DNA of 19,193 bases from Pseudomonadota bacterium. GTDB taxonomy: Bacteria; Pseudomonadota; Gammaproteobacteria; Xanthomonadales; Xanthomonadaceae. The notes below the pieces were generated by a model. It ran no database searches. It saw only the letters and a program-made list of their open reading frames with translations, and had not been told where the DNA came from. Both the position numbers and the translations under genes were made by a program. Location of the stretch: contig JAEWOJ010000146.1 of the NCBI GenBank assembly GCA_023399815.1, positions 1 to 19,193 of the forward strand, in the 5' to 3' direction. Shown here one piece after another: positions 13,927-19,193 of this stretch (position 1 is the stretch's first letter; every line of letters begins with the position of its first letter).

Positions 13927-13952
13927 TTGTTTTATTAGGCACTGCCTATTAG
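13925..13952 (+). promoter_or_regulatory. Likely ahpC promoter
   Basis: -10 candidate TATTAG (13947-13952). No good -35 is present at 16-18 bases (ATTTGT at best), as expected for an activator-dependent promoter next to the OxyR site. The rest of the prmB-ahpC gap (13711-13889) holds nothing I can name. Confidence 0.45.
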
Positions 13953-14001
13953 CCTGTGCTTCACGGTTCACCACCCGTCCCTTCAACCAAGAGGAAGTTC
14001 C

Positions 14002-14565
14002 ATGTCCCTTATCAACACCCAGGTCCAGCCGTTCAAGGTCAACGCCTTCCACAACGGCAAGTTCATCGAAGTCACCGAGGAAAGCCTGAAGGGCAAGTGG
14101 TCGGTGCTGATCTTCATGCCGGCGGCCTTCACCTTCAACTGCCCGACCGAGATCGAGGACGCCGCCGACAACTACGCAGAGTTCCAGAAGGCGGGCGCCG
14201 AGGTCTACATCGTCACCACCGACACCCAGTTCTCGCACAAGGTGTGGCACGAGACCTCGCCGGCCGTGGGCAAGGCGAAGTTCCCGCTGATCGGCGACCC
14301 GACCCACCAGCTGACCAACGCCTTCGGCGTGCACATCCCGGAAGAAGGCCTGGCCCTGCGCGGCACCTTCGTGATCAACCCGGAAGGCGTGATCAAGACC
14401 ATGGAGATCCACTCCAACGAGATCGCCCGTGACGTGTCCGAGACCCTGCGCAAGCTGAAGGCCGCCCAGTTCACCGCCGCGCACCCGAACGAAGTGTGCC
14501 CGGCCAAGTGGAAGGAAGGCCAGAAGACCCTGACCCCGTCGCTGGACCTGGTCGGCAAGATCTAA
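14002..14565 (+). CDS. ahpC: Alkyl hydroperoxide reductase, peroxiredoxin subunit
   Basis: Typical 2-Cys peroxiredoxin that reduces H2O2 and organic peroxides and is itself reduced by AhpF. 187 residues as in E. coli. Peroxidatic Cys47 is in FNCPTE (the family more often has FVCPTE), resolving Cys166 is in NEVCPAKW, and the VTTDTQFSHKVWHE and LRGTFVINPEG segments are in place. ATG start with AGGA (13992-13995). It is first gene of ahpC-ahpF-oxyR, an order described in Xanthomonas, with an OxyR-type operator upstream, so peroxide-inducible expression is likely. Confidence 0.97.
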   Translation: MSLINTQVQPFKVNAFHNGKFIEVTEESLKGKWSVLIFMPAAFTFNCPTEIEDAADNYAEFQKAGAEVYIVTTDTQFSHKVWHETSPAVGKAKFPLIGDPTHQLTNAFGVHIPEEGLALRGTFVINPEGVIKTMEIHSNEIARDVSETLRKLKAAQFTAAHPNEVCPAKWKEGQKTLTPSLDLVGKI

Positions 14566-14578
14566 GCCGTCCCTCGCT

Positions 14579-14606
14579 CCCACCCCGCCCCTGCGGCGGG
14601 CGTGGG
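14579..14606 (+). other. Stable hairpin between ahpC and ahpF
   Basis: CCCAC-CCCGCC (14579-14589) pairs with GGCGGG-C-GTGGG (14595-14606), an 11-bp stem with one bulge and a CCTGC loop. It has no T run, so it is more likely an mRNA-stability or partial-termination element giving more ahpC than ahpF. The rest of the gap (14607-14749) shows nothing else. Confidence 0.55.
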
Positions 14607-14749
14607 GGTGAACCGCAGTCCTCTGCCGCCCGCCAGCCGCGGCATGCCAGCCAGCCTGCAGTCGGCTCCGGTTCACCCCTACTTTCCCGGCGCGTTGCCT
14701 GCCGCAACCGCGTCCTCCCCCCGTTTTGCCTCGAACAAGGAGTTGCGCC

Positions 14750-16342
14750 GTGCTCGACGACACCCTCAAGACCCAGTTGCAGCAGTACATGGGCCTGCTG
14801 CGCCAGCCGCTGCGCCTGGTCGCCTCGCTCGACGACAGCGCCGCGAGCACCGAGATGCGCGGCCTGCTGGACGACATCGTCGCCGCCGGCAACGGCAAGA
14901 TCGTGCTGGACGCCTCGGGCACCGATGCGCGCAAGCCGTCGTTCGTGATTGCCCGCGAGGGCGAGGACCAGGGCGTGCGTTTCGCCGGCCTGCCGCTGGG
15001 CCATGAATTCGAATCGCTGGTGCTGGCGCTGCTGTGGACCGGCGGCCACCCGCCGAAGGTGTCGCAGGAGGTGATCGACGGCATCAAGGCCATCGACGGC
15101 CAGTTCGCCTTCGAGGTGTACATGTCGCTGACCTGCCACAACTGCCCGGACGTGGTGCAGGCGCTGGCGCTGATGGCGATCCTCAACCCGAACATCAGCA
15201 CCACGGTGATCGAGGGCGGCGCGTTCCAGCAGGAAGTGGAGCAGCGCCAGGTGATGGCGGTGCCGATGGTGTTCCAGGGCGGGGAGATGTTCGATTCCGG
15301 GCGCATGTCGCTGGAGCAGATTGTCGCCAAGCTCGACACCAGCGCGACCAAGCGCGAGGCGGCGAAGATCGCGGCCAAGGACGCGTTCGACGTGCTGGTG
15401 GTCGGCGGCGGCCCGGCCGGCGCGGCGGCGGCGATCTATGCCGCGCGCAAGGGCATCCGCACCGGCGTGGCGGCCGAGCGCTTCGGCGGTCAGGTGCTGG
15501 ACACGATGGCGATCGAGAACTTCATCTCGGTGCAGCACACCGAGGGCCCGAAGCTGGCCGCGGCGCTGGAGCAGCACGTGCGCGAGTACGAGGTGGACAT
15601 CATGAACCTGCAGCGCGCCAGGAAGCTGGTGCCGGCCGGCAGCGACGGGCTGGTGGAAGTGCAGCTTGAAAACGGCGCTTCGCTGAAGTCCAGGACGGTG
15701 ATCCTGTCCACCGGCGCGCGCTGGCGGCAGATGAATGTGCCCGGCGAGGACCTGTACCGCAACAAGGGCGTGGCCTATTGCCCGCACTGCGACGGCCCGC
15801 TGTTCAAGGGCAAGCGCGTGGCGGTGATCGGCGGCGGCAACTCCGGCATCGAGGCGGCCATCGACCTGGCCGGCATCGTCAGCCACGTCACCGTGCTGGA
15901 GTTCGACAGCAAGCTGCGCGCCGACCAGGTGCTGCAGGCCAAGCTCAACAGCCTGCCGAACGTGAAGGTGGTGCTCAACGCACAGACCACCGAAGTGCTG
16001 GGCGATGGCCAGAAGGTGACTGGCCTGGCCTACACCGACCGCGTCGGCGGCGATTCGCACCGGGTGGAGCTGGAAGGCATCTTCGTGCAGATCGGCCTGC
16101 TGCCGAACACCGAGTGGCTGCGCGAGACGGTGGAGCTGAGCAACCGCGGCGAGATCGTGATCGACGAACGCGGCCAGACCAGCGTGCCGGGCGTGTTCGC
16201 CGCCGGCGACTGCACCACGGTGCCGTACAAGCAGATCATCGTCGCCATGGGCGCCGGCTCCACCGCCGCGCTGAGTGCGTTCGATCACCTGATCCGTACG
16301 TCGGCGCCGCAGCCGGCCGCGGCGGTGGCTGAAACGGCCTGA
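14750..16342 (+). CDS. ahpF: Alkyl hydroperoxide reductase subunit F
   Basis: FAD/NADH disulfide reductase that reduces AhpC. 530 residues from GTG 14750, which has AAGGAG (14737-14742) at 7 bases; the N-terminus (V)LDDTLKTQLQQYM matches E. coli MLDTNMKTQLKAYL, so the upstream ATG at 14726 was not used. Domain order: two-thioredoxin-fold N-terminal domain with redox CHNC (Cys129/Cys132), FAD Rossmann motif VVGGGPAGAA (217-226), redox CPHC (Cys344/Cys347), NAD motif IGGGNSG (360-366) and C-terminal FAD motif FAAGDCTTVPYKQ. All catalytic cysteines are intact. Confidence 0.97.
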   Translation: MLDDTLKTQLQQYMGLLRQPLRLVASLDDSAASTEMRGLLDDIVAAGNGKIVLDASGTDARKPSFVIAREGEDQGVRFAGLPLGHEFESLVLALLWTGGHPPKVSQEVIDGIKAIDGQFAFEVYMSLTCHNCPDVVQALALMAILNPNISTTVIEGGAFQQEVEQRQVMAVPMVFQGGEMFDSGRMSLEQIVAKLDTSATKREAAKIAAKDAFDVLVVGGGPAGAAAAIYAARKGIRTGVAAERFGGQVLDTMAIENFISVQHTEGPKLAAALEQHVREYEVDIMNLQRARKLVPAGSDGLVEVQLENGASLKSRTVILSTGARWRQMNVPGEDLYRNKGVAYCPHCDGPLFKGKRVAVIGGGNSGIEAAIDLAGIVSHVTVLEFDSKLRADQVLQAKLNSLPNVKVVLNAQTTEVLGDGQKVTGLAYTDRVGGDSHRVELEGIFVQIGLLPNTEWLRETVELSNRGEIVIDERGQTSVPGVFAAGDCTTVPYKQIIVAMGAGSTAALSAFDHLIRTSAPQPAAAVAETA

Positions 16343-16354
16343 GGCTGCGGTTGC

Positions 16355-16470
16355 ACCCCTCCCCTTGCCCGCGCAGCGGGCAGGGGGAGGCTGGGAGGGG
16401 ATGCTCTTCGCGGGGAACCAGGAACTACCCCTCCCCAACCCTCCCCTTCGTGCTTCGCACGAAAGGGAGG
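16355..16470. repeat. Paired palindromic intergenic repeat, C-rich family, ahpF-oxyR gap
   Basis: Left arm 16355-16400 (TTGCCCGCGCAGCGGGCA core) and right arm 16428-16470 (TTCGTGCTTCGCACGAA core) in inverted order, with CCCCTCCCC and GGGAGG tracts. The left arm is almost identical to that at 4515-4561, nearly 12 kb away. Confidence 0.85.
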
Positions 16471-16561
16471 GCGCGGTCCCGCATGACCGGAAGGGCCTGC
16501 GGACCAGATGCCGAAACGGCCCTTCAAGCACGCTTCCTCCTGCCAACCCGAGGCCATCGAA

Positions 16562-17467
16562 ATGAACCTGCGTGACCTCAAATACCTGGTGGCCCTGGCC
16601 GAGCACAAGCACTTCGGCCGGGCCGCGGCCGCGTGCTTCGTCAGCCAGCCCACGCTCTCCACCCAGATCAGGAAGCTGGAGGAAGAACTGGGCGTGCCGC
16701 TGGTGGAGCGCGCGCCGCGCAAGGTCATGCTGACCCCTGCCGGGCGCGAGGCGGCGGCGCGCGCGCGCGGCATCGTCGCCGAGGTCGAGCAGATGAAGGA
16801 GGCCGCACGCCGCAGCCGCGATCCCGAGGCCGGCACGGTGCGGTTGGGCATCTTCCCCACGCTGGGGCCGTACCTGCTGCCGCACGTGGTGCCGGCGATA
16901 CGCGAGCGCTTCCCGCAGCTGGAACTGCTGTTGGTCGAGGAAAAGAGCGACGTGCTGCTGACCCAGCTGCGCAACGGCCAGCTCGATGCCGCACTGCTGG
17001 CACTGCCGCTGCACGACGAACAGCTGCATACCGAGTTCCTGTTCGAGGAACCGTTCGTGCTGGCCGCGCCGGAAGGCCACCCGCTGACCGCGCATGCCGC
17101 GCTGACCATGGACGACCTGGCCGACCAGCGCCTGCTGCTGCTGCAGGACGGCCACTGCCTGCGCGACCAGGCGCTGGATGTCTGCCAGCTGGCCGGCGCG
17201 CTGGAGAAATCGGAATTCCAGGCCACCAGCCTGGAGACCCTGCGGCAGATGGTCGCCGCCAACGTCGGCGTCACCCTGCTGCCGATGCTGGCGGTGAAGC
17301 CGCCGGTCGCGCGCTCGGAGAACATCCGCCTGCTCGGCTTCGACGGCGAGAACGCCCCCAGCCGGCGCATCGCCATGGTCTGGCGCCGCAGCTCGGCGAT
17401 GGGCGATTTCCTGCAGCAGCTGGCGGGCCTGTTCCAGAACCTGCCGCCGGACCTGCTCGCCGCGTGA
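16562..17467 (+). CDS. oxyR: Hydrogen-peroxide-responsive regulator OxyR
   Basis: LysR-family regulator that activates peroxide defence genes after disulfide formation. 301 residues from ATG 16562 with GAGG at 16550-16553. N-terminal helix-turn-helix (MNLRDLKYLVALAEHKHFGRAAAACFVSQPTLSTQIRKLEEELG). The redox cysteines are Cys199 and Cys208 (DGHCLRDQALDVC), exactly the E. coli numbering. The effector domain includes FLFEEPFVLAAPEGHPL and VGVTLLPMLAV. The in-frame start at 16508 lies in the intergenic spacer and is not supported. It follows ahpF and probably binds the operator at 13890-13926. Confidence 0.96.
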   Translation: MNLRDLKYLVALAEHKHFGRAAAACFVSQPTLSTQIRKLEEELGVPLVERAPRKVMLTPAGREAAARARGIVAEVEQMKEAARRSRDPEAGTVRLGIFPTLGPYLLPHVVPAIRERFPQLELLLVEEKSDVLLTQLRNGQLDAALLALPLHDEQLHTEFLFEEPFVLAAPEGHPLTAHAALTMDDLADQRLLLLQDGHCLRDQALDVCQLAGALEKSEFQATSLETLRQMVAANVGVTLLPMLAVKPPVARSENIRLLGFDGENAPSRRIAMVWRRSSAMGDFLQQLAGLFQNLPPDLLAA

Positions 17468-17478
17468 CTCGCCAGCCC

Positions 17479-17585
17479 CTGTAGGAGCGACGCCGGTCGC
17501 GACCGGGCTGGTCCATCGAACTTCGGGCCTTCGTGCGGAAGAATCTGCGTGAAAGCCTCTTCGCGACTGACGTCGCTACTACAGG
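17479..17585. repeat. REP-like inverted pair after oxyR
   Basis: CTGTAGGAGCGACGCCGGTCGCGAC (17480-17504) and its inverse around 17561-17584 (TCGCGACTGACGTCGCTACTACAG). The GTAGGAGCG head is typical of REP elements mobilised by RAYT transposases in pseudomonads and xanthomonads. A related single copy is at 19163-19190. Confidence 0.8.
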
Positions 17586-17677
17586 GCAGGCCACCGTCGC
17601 CGCATTGCATCCCTGTCGCCCCGCCCCCATGATCGGGGTGTCTCGCATCCGCGTTCCGTTCCCCGCACAATAGGTCC

Positions 17678-17704
17678 AGGCGGTGCCGTTGGCGCCGCCT
17701 TTTG
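17678..17704 (+). terminator. Terminator-like hairpin just upstream of rnk
   Basis: AGGCGGTGCC (17678-17687), loop GTT, GGCGCCGCCT (17691-17700), then TTTTG. It lies 32 bases before the rnk ATG. It may end transcription from oxyR or attenuate rnk. The preceding 17586-17677 contains no gene I can identify. Confidence 0.7.
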
Positions 17705-17735
17705 CTTGTCTTTCAACATCTGCAGGAGTTTTCCC

Positions 17736-18161
17736 ATGCCGACCAACAGCGGCCTGCCCCCATCGATCATCGTGTCCAGCCGCGACCTGGCCCGCCTCGA
17801 GGCCATGCTCGATTCTCCGGCCCTGAGCCGGCACCCGGCCGCCGTCGCCCTGTCCCAGGAGCTCGAGCGCGCGCAGGTGCTGCCGCCGGAGGAAATCCCC
17901 GCAGGCATCGTCACCATGCACTCGCGCGTGGACTGCGTGGACGAACTCCACGACGAAAAGCATTCCCTGACCCTGGTCTATCCGCACGAGGCGGATTTCG
18001 ACAAGGGCCGTGTCTCGGTGCTCGCGCCGGTCGGCAGCGCCCTGCTGGGCCTGGCCGTCGGCCAGACCATCGACTGGACCGCTCCCGGTGGCCGCCAGCT
18101 GCGCCTGCGCGTGACCGCCGTCCACTACCAGCCCGAAGCCGCGGGCGATTTCCACCGCTGA
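17736..18161 (+). CDS. rnk: Nucleoside diphosphate kinase regulator (GreA/GreB-like)
   Basis: 141 residues from ATG 17736, AGGAG at 17724-17728. N-terminal helical part with SSRDLARLEAML, then a GreA/GreB-type C-terminal domain: GIVTMHSRVDCVDELHDEKHSLTLVYPHEAD, VSVLAPVGSALLGLAVGQTIDWTAPGG and LRVTAVHYQPEAAGD. Rnk proteins bind RNA polymerase but lack the long cleavage-stimulating coiled coil of GreA; E. coli Rnk affects nucleoside diphosphate kinase levels. The start at 17706 is not supported by a ribosome site. It is 34 bases upstream of tal, so the two are likely co-transcribed. Confidence 0.85.
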   Translation: MPTNSGLPPSIIVSSRDLARLEAMLDSPALSRHPAAVALSQELERAQVLPPEEIPAGIVTMHSRVDCVDELHDEKHSLTLVYPHEADFDKGRVSVLAPVGSALLGLAVGQTIDWTAPGGRQLRLRVTAVHYQPEAAGDFHR

Positions 18162-18195
18162 GCGCATCGCGCCGGCCCTGCTCCAGGAACCAGCC

Positions 18196-19155
18196 ATGTC
18201 CCTTTCCAAGCTCGCCCAATTGCGTGAACTGTCCGTCGTCGTCGCCGATACCGGCGATTACGACGCCATCAAGCGCCTGCGCCCGGTCGACTGCACCACC
18301 AACCCGACGCTGGTGAAGAAGGCGCTCGACCTGCCGGTCTACGCCGGGCTGATCGAGCGCGAGCTGCAGTGGGGCCGTGCCCAGGCCGGCGACCGCGACG
18401 CGGTCGCCAAGGCCGTGGTCGACCGCCTGACCATCGGCGTGGGCACGATGCTAGCCGAGCTGGTGCCCGGCCGCGTCTCCACCGAGGTCGATGCCGACCA
18501 GGCCCACGACACTGCCGCGACCATCGCCAAGGCGCGCCAGTTCATCGCCATGTACGAGGCGGCCGGCGTGCCGCGCGGCAAGGTGCTGATCAAGATCGCC
18601 GCCACCTGGGCCGGCGTGGAAGCCGCGCGCGTGCTGCAGGCCGAGGGCATCGACTGCAACCTGACCCTGATCTTCAACCCGACCCAGGCGCTGGCCTGCT
18701 CGGAAGCCGGCGCGTTCCTGATCTCGCCGTTCGTCGGCCGCATCCTCGACTGGTACGTCGCCAACGGCCAGGCGCCGGCCAGCATCGACGAGGACCCTGG
18801 CGTGAAGTTCGTGCGCGGCGTGTATGCCGAGTTCAAGCGCCGCGGCTCGGCCACGGTGGTGATGGGCGCTTCGTTCCGCTCGACCGCGCAGATCGAGGCG
18901 CTGGCCGGCTGCGACCGCCTGACCATCTCGCCGGACCTGCTGGAGAAGCTCGACGCCGACTTCGGCCCGCTGCCGCGCAAGCTGGTGCCCGGCGCCGCCG
19001 AAGCGGTGAGCGTGACGCCGATCGACGAAGCCCGCTTCGACGCCGACATGGCCGCCGACCCGATGGCGACCGAGAAGCTGGCCACCGGCATCGATGCGTT
19101 CGCCAAGGACCTGCACACCCTGCGCCAGCGCATCGCCGACGAGCTGGCACGCTGA
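18196..19155 (+). CDS. tal: Transaldolase
   Basis: Pentose-phosphate enzyme that transfers a dihydroxyacetone unit between sugar phosphates. 319 residues, the usual class-I length. Catalytic residues by motif: Asp18 (ADTGDYDAI), Glu97 (RVSTEVDA) and Schiff-base Lys133 (VLIKIAATWAG), one higher than E. coli TalB numbering. DCTTNPTLVKKA (32-43) and NLTLIFNPTQALACSEAGAFLISPFVGRILDW are family signatures. The ATG has AGGAA about 8 bases upstream. It is complete, with its stop at 19153-19155, followed by a REP-like element. Confidence 0.96.
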   Translation: MSLSKLAQLRELSVVVADTGDYDAIKRLRPVDCTTNPTLVKKALDLPVYAGLIERELQWGRAQAGDRDAVAKAVVDRLTIGVGTMLAELVPGRVSTEVDADQAHDTAATIAKARQFIAMYEAAGVPRGKVLIKIAATWAGVEAARVLQAEGIDCNLTLIFNPTQALACSEAGAFLISPFVGRILDWYVANGQAPASIDEDPGVKFVRGVYAEFKRRGSATVVMGASFRSTAQIEALAGCDRLTISPDLLEKLDADFGPLPRKLVPGAAEAVSVTPIDEARFDADMAADPMATEKLATGIDAFAKDLHTLRQRIADELAR

Positions 19156-19162
19156 CCTCGCC

Positions 19163-19190
19163 GTAGGAGCGCACCTTGGTGCGCGAGGGG
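19163..19190 (+). repeat. Single REP-like element at the window edge
   Basis: GTAGGAGCGCACCTTGGTGCGCGAGGG: the GTAGGAGCG head plus a GCGCACC/GGTGCGC stem, similar to the pair at 17479-17585. An inverted partner, if any, is beyond the window. Confidence 0.65.
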
Positions 19191-19193
19191 GTG

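Noticed and set aside
14471..17155. Very long open frame (894 codons) on the minus strand across ahpF and oxyR
   Set aside because: Low-complexity His/Gln/Arg-rich translation antisense to two clearly conserved genes; an effect of high GC in codon position 3.

Overview
The window is high-GC chromosomal DNA of a Xanthomonadaceae-type gammaproteobacterium (Stenotrophomonas/Pseudoxanthomonas/Luteimonas/Xanthomonas group; genus not resolved). Three things suggest this: the ilvA-leuA-leuCDB order, the ahpC-ahpF-oxyR order known from Xanthomonas, and the many palindromic intergenic repeats. No database search was possible; family names come from recognising motifs.

Positions 1-5810 hold the 3' end of a branched-chain amino-acid locus: the end of ilvA, then leuA, leuC, leuD and leuB, closed by a terminator. 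Three of the gaps inside the leu operon are filled by paired palindromic repeats of two families. gdhA (NADP-type glutamate dehydrogenase) follows at 5856-7205.

Positions 7206-12850 are an accessory island between gdhA and prmB. It is an array of integron gene cassettes with seven recognisable attC sites and no integrase gene in view (a CALIN-type array). The left-to-right cassettes encode a small lipoprotein, a DUF3658-like protein, a YaaC-like protein, a TIR-domain protein whose natural start appears to be ATA, a YniB-like membrane protein and another small membrane protein. These genes are more AT-rich than the flanks. The array is bracketed by two symE-family toxin genes, both on the minus strand.

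The most unusual signal is upstream of the two symE genes. Both have the same layout on the minus strand: a sigma-70-like promoter, a hairpin at the predicted RNA 5' end, an intrinsic terminator about 55 nt downstream, a structured leader, a Shine-Dalgarno site and symE. Stems are kept by compensatory changes. A hexamer in two hairpin loops (TGTTGA in copy A, TGTTCA in copy B, + strand) and its complement in the leader (TCAACA, TGAACA) change together. This looks like a pair of specificity-matched RNA regulators, with a short terminated RNA carrying the same loop as the toxin mRNA leader.

Positions 12850-19193 return to core genes: prmB (minus), a divergent region with an OxyR-type operator, ahpC, ahpF and oxyR (peroxide defence and its regulator), then rnk and tal, with further repeats between them.
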